From Curtobacterium pusillum (GTDB lineage: Bacteria; Actinomycetota; Actinomycetes; Actinomycetales; Microbacteriaceae): a DNA stretch of 64,000 nucleotides. Made by a program: the position numbers and the translations under genes. The stretch is from the NCBI RefSeq assembly GCF_007680845.1, contig NZ_VEIY01000005.1, forward strand, positions 1-64,000, written 5' to 3'. Positions 26,543 to 37,084 of the stretch are shown here, piece by piece. How positions within the stretch are numbered: position 1 is the first letter of the stretch; each line of letters opens with the position of its first letter. Under the pieces are notes generated by a model. That model was not told where the DNA came from. It saw only the letters and a program-made list of their open reading frames with translations, and searched no databases.

Positions 26543-26712
26543 TCGCGACACGACCCGCTGCGCCGGCGCCCCCTCAGCAAAACAGCGTGGACAAGAACAC
26601 GCGAGACAGCGCGAACAGTCACAGAGAGTTCATCGGCGCAGGCCGCCGCGGGTTGCGTCCAAGCGCCCGAGTGGCCGGTTGACGATGGCGTACCAGAACG
26701 GCTCGACGGCAG

Positions 26713-27396
26713 TCAGCAGCAGTCGCAGGCGTTGACTTCACGCTCGCCAGTCAGCGCCGACACAGGCTGCTTGCAGGCATCACCGCGCCAAGCTTCAAGA
26801 CCCTCGCGGACAGCGAAGACGACCACGACCAGTCCCGCCACCGGGTCAGCCCAAGACCAGCCGAACAGGGTGTTCAGTAGCAGGCCGATGAGGACGGCTG
26901 CCGACAGGTAGCTGCACACCAGGGTCTGCTTCGAGTCCGCGATCGCGGACGCGGAGCCGAGTTCTTTCCCGGTGCGCCGTTCCAGCAGACTGAGGAACGG
27001 CATGACCGCGAGGCTGACCGCAGCGAGGACGATCCCGACGGTGCTGTGCTCCGGCTCGCGGAGCCCCGCGAAGGTGAGGACGGCGTCAACGGTGACGTAC
27101 AGCGCGAGTCCGAAGAGCGACACCGCGATCACCTTCAACGCGGTGCGCTCTCGCGCCTCCGGATCACGTCCGGCGAACTGCCATGCCACCGCCGCGGCGG
27201 AGAGCACTTCCACGATCGAATCGAGCCCAAACCCGACCAGCGCTGTCGAGGACGCCACCGTGCCAGCAGCGATCGCGATCACGGCTTCGATCACGTTGTA
27301 GGTAATCGTCGCAGCGACGATCCACCGTACGCGCCGCTGCAACACGCTTCGACGTGCGGCCGACAGTGGGGCGGTGAGCTGCACGGCGGCGCTCAT
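26713..27396 (-). CDS. Cation efflux (CDF-like) transporter, CmtR-linked
   Basis: A 227-residue membrane protein with six helices and the CDF-type metal-site sequences IEAVIAIAAGTVASSTALVGFGLDSIVEVLSA near 25-55 and DSKQTLVCSYLSAAVL near 155. There is no long C-terminal cytoplasmic domain; the chain ends in a Cys-containing tail (NACDCC) that could bind metal. Its start overlaps the stop of a CmtR-like repressor gene by ATGA, so Cd2+/Pb2+-type efflux is the likely job. That substrate is inferred from the regulator. Confidence 0.82.
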   Translation of the reverse strand: MSAAVQLTAPLSAARRSVLQRRVRWIVAATITYNVIEAVIAIAAGTVASSTALVGFGLDSIVEVLSAAAVAWQFAGRDPEARERTALKVIAVSLFGLALYVTVDAVLTFAGLREPEHSTVGIVLAAVSLAVMPFLSLLERRTGKELGSASAIADSKQTLVCSYLSAAVLIGLLLNTLFGWSWADPVAGLVVVVFAVREGLEAWRGDACKQPVSALTGEREVNACDCC

Positions 27397-27746
27397 GCGC
27401 CGGCTCCGCAGCACAGAGGCACGTCGCAGTTCTCATCCGCGCACTCGGCACCGTCGTCGACGGCGAGCACGACGTCGACCAGCGCGTCCAGCGCGCGGGT
27501 CAGATGCGGGTCCGCAATCTCGTACCGGGTGCTACGCCCCTCCGGGACAGCGACGACGATTCCACACCCCCGCAGGCACGCGAGATGGTTCGACACGTTC
27601 GTGCGCGTCAGGTCCAGCTCCTCCGCCAACCGTGCCGGATACCCGGGCTTGTCGAGCAGACGGAGCAGGATGCGCGCGCGCGTCGGATCAGCCAGCGCGC
27701 TGCCGAGTCGGTTCATCACGTCCAACCGAGAAGCAAGAGTCAGCAC
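27393..27746 (-). CDS. cmtR: ArsR-family metal sensor, CmtR-like
   Basis: A 117-residue winged-helix repressor closely patterned on mycobacterial CmtR. It has RLGSALADPTRARILLRLLD, then LAEELDLTRTNVSNHLACLRGCGIV, with both cysteines of the CxxxC pair that binds Cd2+/Pb2+. A Cys-rich C-terminus (CADENCDVPLCCG) could supply the third ligand. It was started at GTG 27746 because CmtR begins the same way and a TATAGT -10 box lies exactly six bases upstream, implying a leaderless transcript. It is coupled by ATGA to the efflux gene. On metal binding it should release its own promoter. Confidence 0.85.
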   Translation of the reverse strand: MLTLASRLDVMNRLGSALADPTRARILLRLLDKPGYPARLAEELDLTRTNVSNHLACLRGCGIVVAVPEGRSTRYEIADPHLTRALDALVDVVLAVDDGAECADENCDVPLCCGAGA

Positions 27747-27752
27747 ATACTG

Positions 27753-27758
27753 ACTATA
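27753..27758 (-). promoter_or_regulatory. -10 box of leaderless cmtR-like promoter
   Basis: On the minus strand TATAGT is followed by CAGTAT and then the GTG start codon. The repressor's own operator probably overlaps this spot. Confidence 0.55.
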
Positions 27759-27792
27759 CAGCGACCGGTGACTCCTCGAAGAGGTCACTGCC

Positions 27793-27820
27793 GTCTCGAT
27801 AGGCGATCGGCTATCGGACG
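27793..27820 (+). repeat. 28-bp inverted-repeat site, copy 1
   Basis: A 28-base site opening GTCTCGATAGG and closing GCTATCGGACG, with the 6-base centre CGATCG. Two close copies lie at 37032 and 50432 in the same orientation. The inner arms CGATAG/CTATCG are exact inverted repeats. This copy lies just upstream of the cmtR-like promoter. Confidence 0.75.
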
Positions 27821-28068
27821 CCGTCGGGACCGACCGATCTGCGGCGTCCGAAGCCAATCTCGGCCGCAACACGGCACCACCCATCGAGTGACGTTCCGCG
27901 TCGAGGCTGGTGCTTCAAGTCCTACGTCCGCCTCCGGATCCCCTTTCGGGTATCGCGCCCAGAGCCGGAACGGGACAGGTTTTTCGGCAGCGAGGCCGGA
28001 CACGACGGCGGTAGGAAGTGCAGCGACGTGCCGATCGGGCGCACGTTCTTCGTCAGTTGACACCGGCT

Positions 28069-28118
28069 GAGGGGTTCCCTGATCGGGCATCCCTCCGAGG
28101 GCGCGCAGCTCGTAGCGT
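28069..28118 (+). promoter_or_regulatory. Redox-cluster operator/promoter, class 1 (before CMD gene)
   Basis: The operator GAGGGGTTCCCTGATCGGGC is followed by ATCCCTC, and 19 bases after CATCCC comes the -10 box TAGCGT (28113-28118). The same layout is present at 28938, 33441 and, on the minus strand, 36836-36886. Confidence 0.6.
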
Positions 28119-28167
28119 CGGTGTCATGGTCGGGTTGCCGGCCGCGGAGCGACGACAGGAGCCACCA

Positions 28168-28929
28168 GTGACCCTTCACGACGACGCACAACACGAGCTC
28201 TCGATGCTGTTCCCCGACGCCACGATCGGACTCGCCGAAACCGATCCGGAGTACTGGGCGGCGTACTCCGACTTTGCGTACGGCGAGGTGCTCGCCAACT
28301 GCGACCTCGACCGCGAAGACCGGCTGATCTACCAGCTGGCAGCCACGGTCGCGATCGGCGCGCTGAGCGAGTTCCGTGGGCTGCTCGGTGCAGCGCTCGA
28401 GAACGGTGTCACGCCGGTGCAGGTGAAGGAGCTGGCGTACCAGGCCGTCGCCTACGTCGGTGTTGCCCGGGTCATCGACTTCATCGCGATCACCAACGAC
28501 GCCCTCACCGAACGGGGCGTCGCGCTCCCGCTCCCAGGGCAGTCCACGACGACGCCAGACACCCGTATGGCGGTGGGAACAGCGAAGCAGAAGGAGATCA
28601 TCGGCGCCGACAACGTCGACTCGATGTACGCGAACGCGCCTGCGGACGCTCAGCGGTTCCAGCGATTCCTCTCCGCAAACTGCTTCGGAGACCACTACAC
28701 GCGGACCGGCTTCGACGTGCAACAGCGCGAACTCATCACCTTCGCACTGCTTGTTGCCCTCGGCGGAGCGGACAGCCAGGTCAAGGGGCACGTCGTCGCC
28801 AACATCACCGTCGGCAACACCCGGGCGCAGCTGCTCGACGTCCTCACCGTGCTCCTGCCCCAAATCGGCTACCCACGCACCCTCAACGGGCTCGCGCAGG
28901 TCGACGCCGCCGCACCTGCCGACAGCTGA
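28168..28929 (+). CDS. Carboxymuconolactone decarboxylase-like protein, two domains
   Basis: A 253-residue protein with tandem CMD/AhpD-like domains (about 25-110 and 150-245). They are marked by YQAVAYVGVARVIDFI and by LITFALLVALGGADSQVKGHVVANITVGN. There is no CxxC thiol pair, so it is of the decarboxylase-like rather than AhpD peroxidase type; the reaction is not known. GTG 28168 has a good AGGAG site, and ATG 28126, directly behind the -10 box, is the alternative start. It is followed by a cupin and an alcohol dehydrogenase. A close paralogue, also with a cupin, is at 46344. Confidence 0.78.
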   Translation: MTLHDDAQHELSMLFPDATIGLAETDPEYWAAYSDFAYGEVLANCDLDREDRLIYQLAATVAIGALSEFRGLLGAALENGVTPVQVKELAYQAVAYVGVARVIDFIAITNDALTERGVALPLPGQSTTTPDTRMAVGTAKQKEIIGADNVDSMYANAPADAQRFQRFLSANCFGDHYTRTGFDVQQRELITFALLVALGGADSQVKGHVVANITVGNTRAQLLDVLTVLLPQIGYPRTLNGLAQVDAAAPADS

Positions 28930-28937
28930 CGACGCCA

Positions 28938-28988
28938 TGAGGGTTTCCCTGTCAGGGCATCCCTCACATATGCGCAACGCCATAACGT
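28938..28988 (+). promoter_or_regulatory. Redox-cluster operator/promoter, class 1 (before cupin gene)
   Basis: TGAGGGTTTCCCTGTCAGGG is followed by CATCCC, 19 bases, and the -10 box TAACGT (28983-28988), matching the copies at 28069 and 33441. Confidence 0.6.
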
Positions 28989-28993
28989 CGGAC

Positions 28994-29041
28994 ATGACGC
29001 AGCCGATCGGTCCGTCGACCAGCTGCCATCGCCCGTCATGA
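28994..29041 (+). CDS. Possible leaderless leader peptide before the cupin gene
   Basis: An ATG five bases after the -10 box opens a 15-codon frame (MTQPIGPSTSCHRPS) whose stop overlaps an ATG at 29038 in frame with the cupin (ATGA). It may couple translation to the cupin gene. No sequence conservation can be assessed here. Confidence 0.25.
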   Translation: MTQPIGPSTSCHRPS

Positions 29042-29052
29042 AGGAGCAACCG

Positions 29053-29460
29053 ATGTCCCAGGAGATCCTGCCGAAGCAACCGACCATCAAGAACCCGCCG
29101 GAGCAGTTCGCCGGCGACGTCTGGGTCGACCCGATTGTCGCTCCGCAGGATGGTGACCAGCGCGCCACGCTCGCGCTGGTGAAGTTCGCCCCCGGAGCCC
29201 GCACCGCCTGGCACTCCCACGCCCGCGGCCAGTTCCTCCGCGTCACCCAGGGCGTCGCGCACTTCGGAACCCGCGACGGCGCGCTGATCACAGCACATCC
29301 GGGCGACACCGTGTACGTCTCCGCCGGCGAGGAGCACTTCCACGCCTCCGCGGAGGGCACGTTCATGGAGCACTTCGCGATGCTCGAGAACGCCGATGAC
29401 CCCTCGACCACCACGACCTGGCTCGAGCACGTCACCGACGAGGACCTCGCCGGCCACTGA
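29053..29460 (+). CDS. Cupin-domain protein
   Basis: A 135-residue single cupin. The metal-binding histidines are visible in motif 1 (PGARTAWHSHARGQFLRVTQG, near 48-68) and in the second half (GEEHFHASAEGTFMEH). It resembles small cupins encoded beside CMD-like proteins, probably a metal-dependent isomerase or oxygenase accessory; the substrate is unknown. ATG 29053 sits seven bases after AAGGAG; ATG 29038 in the same frame is coupled to the small upstream frame. It forms a unit with the alcohol dehydrogenase, DUF2255 and MFS genes that follow. Confidence 0.8.
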   Translation: MSQEILPKQPTIKNPPEQFAGDVWVDPIVAPQDGDQRATLALVKFAPGARTAWHSHARGQFLRVTQGVAHFGTRDGALITAHPGDTVYVSAGEEHFHASAEGTFMEHFAMLENADDPSTTTTWLEHVTDEDLAGH

Positions 29461-29497
29461 GCCGCACGGCACCCTCGCCGACATCCCGCACCGTCGC

Positions 29498-29520
29498 GGC
29501 CGGACCACATCGGTCCGGCC
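29498..29520. terminator. Short inverted repeat after cupin gene
   Basis: GGCCGGACC pairs with GGTCCGGCC around ACATC. There is no U-tract; it may be an attenuating hairpin within the operon. Confidence 0.4.
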
Positions 29521-29562
29521 GTCGTCGTGTGCGCCACCACCTCTCACGAAAGGACTCCCGCC

Positions 29563-30585
29563 ATGCGAGGAGCAGTGATGTACGCCCCGGGCGACGTCCG
29601 CGTCGACGAGCGCGACAAGCCCACCATCGTCAAGCCCACCGACGCCGTCATCAGGGTCGTCGCCACCTGCGTGTGCGGGTCCGACATGTGGCCCTGGCGC
29701 GGTGTCGAGCCCACCGAGCAGCCCACGCCGATGGGCCACGAGTACGTCGGTGTCGTCGAGGAGGTCGGCGACGACGTCCGGAACATCGAGGTCGGCCAGT
29801 TCGTCATCGGCTCGTTCATGGCCTCGGACAACACGTGCGAGATCTGCCAGGCCGGCTTCCAGTCCGGCTGCGTCCACGTTGAGTTCGTCGGCGCGGGCGG
29901 CGCGCAGGCCGAGTACCTGCGCGTCCCGCTCGCCGACGGTACCCTCGTCGCGACGCCGGAGATGCCCGCCGACGACAAGATCCCGTCCCTGCTCGCAGCG
30001 TCCGACGTCCTCGGCACCGGCTGGTTCGGCGCGAAGGCCGCCCAGGTCGGCCCCGGCAAGATCGTCGTCGTGGTCGGCGACGGCGCCGTGGGCCTCCTCG
30101 CGGTCCTCGCCGCAAAGCAGCTCGGCGCGGACCGCATCATCGCCATGTCTCGTCACGAGTCCCGGCAGGCCCTCGCTCGGGAGTTTGGCGCCACCGACAT
30201 CGTCACCGAACGCGGCGACGAGGGCGTCGCGAAGATCAAAGAGCTCACCGGCGGGCTCGGCGCACACTCCGTCATCGAGGCGGTCGGCACGCAGGAGTCG
30301 ATGATGCAGGCGATCCGGTCGACCCGGAACGGCGGGCACGTCGGCTACGTCGGTGTCTCCCACGACGTCGAGCTACCCGGCGAGGAGCTGTTCTTCTCCC
30401 ACGTGCACCTGCTCGGCGGCCCGGCCCCGGTCCGGGAGTACCTGCCGGAGCTCATCGACCTCATCTGGACCGACGCGATCGACCCCGGCCGCGTGTTCGA
30501 CCTCGAGGTGTCCCTCGACGACATCGCCGAGGGCTACCAGGCCATGGACGAGCGGCGCGCGATCAAGGCGCTCGTCCGCCTCTGA
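29563..30585 (+). CDS. Zinc-dependent alcohol dehydrogenase
   Basis: A 340-residue medium-chain dehydrogenase of the TDH/sorbitol-dehydrogenase-like branch. It has a catalytic Cys in CVCGSDMWPW, GHEYVG with the His-Glu pair, and DNTCEICQAGFQSGC, in which only three of the usual four structural cysteines are seen. The Rossmann motif is VVVGDGAVGLLAV. The paralogue at 42024-43058 shares the layout and neighbours. ATG 29563 follows GAAAGGA. Probable substrates are medium-chain aldehydes or alcohols generated by oxidative chemistry; this is inference. Confidence 0.85.
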   Translation: MRGAVMYAPGDVRVDERDKPTIVKPTDAVIRVVATCVCGSDMWPWRGVEPTEQPTPMGHEYVGVVEEVGDDVRNIEVGQFVIGSFMASDNTCEICQAGFQSGCVHVEFVGAGGAQAEYLRVPLADGTLVATPEMPADDKIPSLLAASDVLGTGWFGAKAAQVGPGKIVVVVGDGAVGLLAVLAAKQLGADRIIAMSRHESRQALAREFGATDIVTERGDEGVAKIKELTGGLGAHSVIEAVGTQESMMQAIRSTRNGGHVGYVGVSHDVELPGEELFFSHVHLLGGPAPVREYLPELIDLIWTDAIDPGRVFDLEVSLDDIAEGYQAMDERRAIKALVRL

Positions 30586-30605
30586 CGGCGTCCGTCCCAT
30601 CAGCC

Positions 30606-30643
30606 GGGCCTCCGGCGGCGTCCCCCCTCGCCGCCGGAGGCCC
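30606..30643. terminator. Strong hairpin between alcohol dehydrogenase and DUF2255 genes
   Basis: GGGCCTCCGGCGGCG pairs with CGCCGCCGGAGGCCC (15 base pairs, 8-base loop). It may reduce read-through into the downstream genes. Confidence 0.6.
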
Positions 30644-30663
30644 ACCTCACGAACAGGAGCACC

Positions 30664-31038
30664 ATGCCCACCTGGAACCCCGACACCATCGCCGCGATCG
30701 CCAGCAGCGATGACCTCCACGTCAGCCCCTTTCGGGCCGACGGCGTGACCTACGGCACGCCGACCTGGGTCTGGTCCGTCGTCGTCGACGGCGACCTCTA
30801 CGTCCGCGCCTACAACGGGCGGAACTCCCGCTGGTACCGGTCCGCGATCGAACAGGGCGCCGGACGGATCAGCGCCGCCGGCACGGAGCACGACGTCACC
30901 TTCGAGGCGGTCGGCCCGGATCTGAACAGCCGCATCGACGCCGCCTACGAGACGAAGTACGCAGGCAGCCAGTACCTGCCGCCGATGCTGCAGGACGGCC
31001 CGACCTCGGCAACCGTCCGGATCAGCCCGCGTTCGTGA
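30664..31038 (+). CDS. DUF2255 family protein
   Basis: A 124-residue protein with the DUF2255 pattern: DDLHVSPFRADGVTYGTPTWVWSVVVDGDLYVRAYNGRNSRW in the first half and an ending of KYAGSQYLPPMLQ with charged C-terminal strands. The fold is probably a split beta-barrel related to flavin/F420-binding proteins; no activity is known. An AACAGGAG ribosome site precedes the ATG. It overlaps the MFS gene by GTGA and is frequently beside dehydrogenases in actinobacteria. Confidence 0.75.
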   Translation: MPTWNPDTIAAIASSDDLHVSPFRADGVTYGTPTWVWSVVVDGDLYVRAYNGRNSRWYRSAIEQGAGRISAAGTEHDVTFEAVGPDLNSRIDAAYETKYAGSQYLPPMLQDGPTSATVRISPRS

Positions 31039-32252
31039 GCACCGACACCACGCCCACCGACAGCACGCCGGCGACCGGCACGGCCTCCACGACGGGGGGC
31101 CGGCTGCCGTTCGTGGTTCCGCTGCTCGCCGTGGGCACGTTCCTGATGAGCACGAGCGAGAACATCGTCGCCGGGCTCCTGCAGGAGATATCCGCCGACC
31201 TGCACGTCCCGGTCGCGCAGGTCGGTCTGCTCGTCACCGCGTTCGCGGTCGGGATGATCGTCGGCGCCCCCGTAATGGCCGTCGCCACTCTCCGGCTGCC
31301 GCGCCGGGGCACGCTCATCGCCGCACTCGTGGTGTTCGCGCTCGGCCACGTCGTCGCCGCCCTCAGCGACAGCTTCACCGTCGTGGTCATCGCCCGGGTG
31401 ATCACAGCGGTCGCGACCGGCGCGTTCTGGTCCGTCGCCTCGGTCGTCGCCACGACCGCCGCCGGCCCCGCCAGGAGCTCCCGCGCGCTCGGCGTGATGA
31501 TGAGCGGCGTCGGCCTCGCAACGGTGGCCGGCGTCCCGCTCGGCTCCCTCGCCGGCCAGGTCATCGGCTGGCGAGGATCGTTCTGGGCTCTCGCCGTCCT
31601 CGCTGCCGTCGCCGCGGTCGTGATCCGCCGGTACGCACCGGCCGACGGACCCCGTGCGCAGCAGTCCGCGATGGCGGAGATCCGGGCACTCCTCACCGGG
31701 CGGATCCTGCTGCTGGTGATCGCGACGATCCTGATCACCGGCTCGTATATGGGCGCCTTCGCGTACATCTCCCCGCTGCTCACGGACCGCACCGGCCTGC
31801 CGCTGTGGGCGGTACCGATCGTCCTGGTCTGCTTCGGGATCGGAGCGCTCGTCGGGACGAACGTCGCCGGTCGACGCGCCGACACGAGACCGATGAGCAC
31901 GTTCATCGGCGCTGCGGTCGGCGTCGGGGTCGTCCTGGCGCTCCTGCTGCCGTTGTCGGCGTTCGCCGTTCCGACCCTGGTGCTCGTCGTCGCTCTGGGC
32001 ATCACCGGGATGGCCGTCCCGCCCGTCGCGACCGGCCTCGCGGTGAGGTTTGCCGCGTCCGCGCCGACTCTTGCTGCAGCGGTCGCGGTCGCGGCGTTCA
32101 ACCTCGGTATCGCGGTCGCCTCCGGCGTGGAGAGCGCGGCGCTTGACGGCCCGCTCGGTGTCACCGCCCCGGAGACGATCGGCGTCGGGCTCGTGGTCCT
32201 CGGGCTGGTCCCGCTCACGCTCCTGGCGCTGCGCACGCGGGGCGCTGACTGA
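31035..32252 (+). CDS. MFS transporter (Cmx/AraJ-like)
   Basis: A 405-residue, twelve-helix major facilitator. The first helix begins LPFVVPLLAVGTFLMSTSENIVAGLLQEIS. The motif A-like loop after helix 2 is MAVATLRLPRRGTLIAAL, and antiporter-like small-residue repeats are seen in helix 5 (VGLATVAGVPLGSLAG). It belongs to the drug-efflux branch of MFS; the substrate is unknown. The GTG start overlaps the DUF2255 stop, and a strong hairpin ends the operon. Confidence 0.85.
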   Translation: MSTDTTPTDSTPATGTASTTGGRLPFVVPLLAVGTFLMSTSENIVAGLLQEISADLHVPVAQVGLLVTAFAVGMIVGAPVMAVATLRLPRRGTLIAALVVFALGHVVAALSDSFTVVVIARVITAVATGAFWSVASVVATTAAGPARSSRALGVMMSGVGLATVAGVPLGSLAGQVIGWRGSFWALAVLAAVAAVVIRRYAPADGPRAQQSAMAEIRALLTGRILLLVIATILITGSYMGAFAYISPLLTDRTGLPLWAVPIVLVCFGIGALVGTNVAGRRADTRPMSTFIGAAVGVGVVLALLLPLSAFAVPTLVLVVALGITGMAVPPVATGLAVRFAASAPTLAAAVAVAAFNLGIAVASGVESAALDGPLGVTAPETIGVGLVVLGLVPLTLLALRTRGAD

Positions 32253-32267
32253 GGCACCCTACTGAGA

Positions 32268-32307
32268 GACGGGAGGCGCGGCGCCAGCTGGCACCGCGCC
32301 TCCCGTC
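32268..32307. terminator. GACGGGAGG-family terminator hairpin
   Basis: GACGGGAGGCGCGG (32268-32281) pairs with CCGCGCCTCCCGTC (32294-32307). The loop contains a smaller GCCAGCTGGC palindrome. It lies between convergent genes. Confidence 0.8.
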
Positions 32308-32323
32308 CGTCATCGGGTCGGCG

Positions 32324-33388
32324 TCACTGCGCGGCCTGGATGGTGTCCATCAGCGGCACACCGCCGTCGACGCTCCGGGCGCGCTGGGCGGCGCCGAACG
32401 GGCCGTACGGGTACTGGCCGACCTTCGGTGCGCTGACGGCGTCGAGGCGGTCGCGGATCGCGTCGTCGAGGTGCAGGTCAGCGGCCGCGAGGTTGTCGCG
32501 GAGCTGGTCCGTGTTCCGAGCTCCGATGATGGGGGCGGTCATGCCGGGGCGGTCGTGGAGCCAGCTCAGCGCGACGCGTGCGGGGCTCTGGCCGGTCTCG
32601 TCGGCTGCGGCGACGAGCGCGTCCACGACGTCCCACGTCTGCGGATCTGCGGCGCGGTAGGACGCCGTGTACTCGTACACCGGGTTGTCGGAGCTCGCTC
32701 GGGTGCCCGAGCTCGGGTTGCTGTCCCGGCGGTACTTGCCCGTCAGGAAGCCGTCGGCGAGCGGTGACCACGCGAGGATGCCGAGGCCGTTGTACGCGGC
32801 GCCGCCGAACACGTCGGACTCGCTTTCTCGGGACAGCAGGCTGTACTGCTGCTGGATGGTGACGGGTGCGTCAACACCCATCGCCTTCGCGGTGGAGACC
32901 ATGAGCTGCAGCTGCCAGCCGGTGAAGTTGGAGATGCCGACCTGGTGGATCTTGCCGGCACTGATCGCGTCCCGCAGGAACGAGAACGTCTCCTCGACCG
33001 GGGTGATCGGGTCCCAGGCGTGCAGCTGGTAGAGGTCGACGTTGTCGCGTCCGAGGCGCCGCAACGACTGGTTGAGCTGGCGGTCGAGGTGCCGGCGGGA
33101 GTTGCCCTGGTCGTTGATGCCCGGACCGAGCGGCGACCGAGCCTTCGTCGCGATCACGATGGTGTCGGTGACTTCTGCCGGGCGGGCGGCGAACCATTTG
33201 CCGAGGGTCTCCTCGGACTTCCCGCCGCCGTAGACGTTGGCGGTGTCGATGAAGTTGCCGCCCGCGTCGACGTAGGCGTCGAGGACGGCGAATGCGTCCT
33301 GTTCCGGGGTCATCGTCCCGAAGTCCATCGTGCCGAGTGCCATCGACGAAACGACGGTGCCCGAGCGACCGAGTGTGCGGTGCTGCAT
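32324..33388 (-). CDS. Aldo/keto reductase
   Basis: A 354-residue NADPH-dependent reductase of the Tas/AKR11-like group. The TIM-barrel tetrad is visible as Asp and Tyr in FIDTANVYGGGKSEETLG, Lys in VIATKARS, and His in LYQLHAWDP. The C-terminal cofactor loop is PAPIIGARNTDQLRDNLAA-like. It would reduce aldehydes or ketones in the cytoplasm. ATG 33388 aligns with the family start (MQHRTLGRSG). It is divergent from the XRE regulator at 33497, across the class 1 operator. Confidence 0.88.
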   Translation of the reverse strand: MQHRTLGRSGTVVSSMALGTMDFGTMTPEQDAFAVLDAYVDAGGNFIDTANVYGGGKSEETLGKWFAARPAEVTDTIVIATKARSPLGPGINDQGNSRRHLDRQLNQSLRRLGRDNVDLYQLHAWDPITPVEETFSFLRDAISAGKIHQVGISNFTGWQLQLMVSTAKAMGVDAPVTIQQQYSLLSRESESDVFGGAAYNGLGILAWSPLADGFLTGKYRRDSNPSSGTRASSDNPVYEYTASYRAADPQTWDVVDALVAAADETGQSPARVALSWLHDRPGMTAPIIGARNTDQLRDNLAAADLHLDDAIRDRLDAVSAPKVGQYPYGPFGAAQRARSVDGGVPLMDTIQAAQ

Positions 33389-33440
33389 GGTGTTCCCTTC
33401 TCGTGCTGTCGGGGTCGATGGTCGTCGCGGACGCTGCCGT

Positions 33441-33490
33441 GAGGGGTTCCCTGGTAGTACGTCCCTCCTGGACGTGCTCACTCATAGAGT
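33441..33490 (+). promoter_or_regulatory. Redox-cluster operator/promoter, class 1 (before XRE regulator)
   Basis: GAGGGGTTCCCTGGTAGTAC is followed by GTCCC, then 19 bases and the -10 box TAGAGT (33485-33490), then six bases and the ATG. The regulator is therefore probably leaderless and self-controlled. Confidence 0.65.
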
Positions 33491-33496
33491 CGCTGC

Positions 33497-34398
33497 ATGA
33501 GCTCGAACCGCGATGACGTGAAGGACTTCCTCGCCAGCCGGCGCGCGCGGGTCCGCCCCGAACAGGTCGGCCTCCCGGCGGGCCCGAACCGACGGGTCGA
33601 GGGTCTCCGCCGCGGCGAGGTCGCGATGCTCGCCGACGTCAGCGTGGAGTACTACTCCCGACTCGAGCGCGGCAGCCTCGCGGGCGTGTCCGACGGTGTG
33701 CTCGAGGCGGTGGCCCGGGCGCTGCTGCTCGACGACGCCGAACGCGATCACCTGTTCGACCTGGCCCGCGCCGCGAACGCCTCCCCGGTGCGCGCCGGCC
33801 GCCGCTCCTCGACACCGAAGACGCTCCGCGTGGCACTGCAGTACACCCTCGACGCGTTCACCGGCGGTCCGGCGTTCATCCGCAACGACCACCTCGACAT
33901 CCTCGGCGCGAACGCCCTCGGACGAGCCCTCTACGCCGACCTGTTCCGGAAGGCGGACCGCCCGAACCTCGCCCGGGCGGCGTTCCTCGACCGAGAGTGG
34001 TCCGACGCGTTCTACCCGGACTGGGACCTCGCCGCCGACCAGAGCGTCGCGATCCTCCGCGCCGCCGCCGGACACGACCCGTACGACCGGGACCTGCAGG
34101 ACCTGATCGGTGAGCTCTCCACGCGCAGTCCGGAGTTCCGCGCGAAGTGGGGTGTCCACGATGTAGGCCGGCACGCGACCGGGGAGAAGCACTTCACCCA
34201 CCCGGTGGTCGGCGCGCTCGACCTGTACTTCGAGGGCTCGCGCCTGATGAGCGACCCTGCGTTGAGCTTCCTGCTTTACACCGCCGAGCCCGGCTCACCG
34301 ACCGCCGACGCCCTCCGGCTGCTCGGATCGATCGACGCCACCGACCGCCGCGACGCAGTGCGCGCCGCGGCCGACCCCGACCGATCAGGAGGACGCCC

Positions 34399-34402
<4 letters not shown>
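33497..34402 (+). CDS. XRE-family regulator with MmyB-like ligand domain
   Basis: A 301-residue regulator. The N-terminal helix-turn-helix (about 1-85) contains VEGLRRGEVAMLADVSVEYYSRLERG, the recognition-helix pattern of this group. The MmyB-like domain (about 105-270) has HLDILGANALGRALYADLF, a Trp-containing acid region and the diagnostic LSTRSPEFRAKWGVHDV. Such proteins bind a small ligand, possibly a fatty acid, and repress neighbouring oxidoreductase genes. It overlaps the next aldo/keto reductase by GTGA and is divergent from another. A paralogue is at 43179. Confidence 0.88.
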
Positions 34403-36829
<2,427 letters not shown>

Positions 36830-36835
36830 AGTCTG

Positions 36836-36886
36836 ATGCTCGCTGTCTCCGCGCAACGGCGGGATGCCCTGACGGGACACCCCTTG
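36836..36886 (-). promoter_or_regulatory. Redox-cluster operator/promoter, class 1 (before DHA2 pump)
   Basis: On the minus strand AAGGGGTGTCCCGTCAGGGC is followed by ATCCC, 19 bases, then GAGCAT as a weak -10 box (36836-36841), six bases, and the GTG start. Confidence 0.5.
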
Positions 36887-37031
36887 CGACGAGGCGTCGC
36901 TTAGGAGATCTGTCGGGAATGCCCACGCGAACGACGGCCGACCACATGAGGAGCGCGACCACGATATCCATTGCGACGGTGGACGCAACCCGAGCACCGC
37001 TGTTCACAAGTGACTCTGGTCGACGCCGACC

Positions 37032-37059
37032 GTCTCGATGGCCGATCGGCTAGCGGACA
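37032..37059 (+). repeat. 28-bp inverted-repeat site, copy 2
   Basis: It opens GTCTCGATGGC and closes GCTAGCGGACA. It differs from copy 1 at four positions and lies between the DHA2 pump and the end of the antiporter gene. Confidence 0.7.
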
Positions 37060-37084
37060 GTGCCGGCCGAAGGCATCAGGCGGC

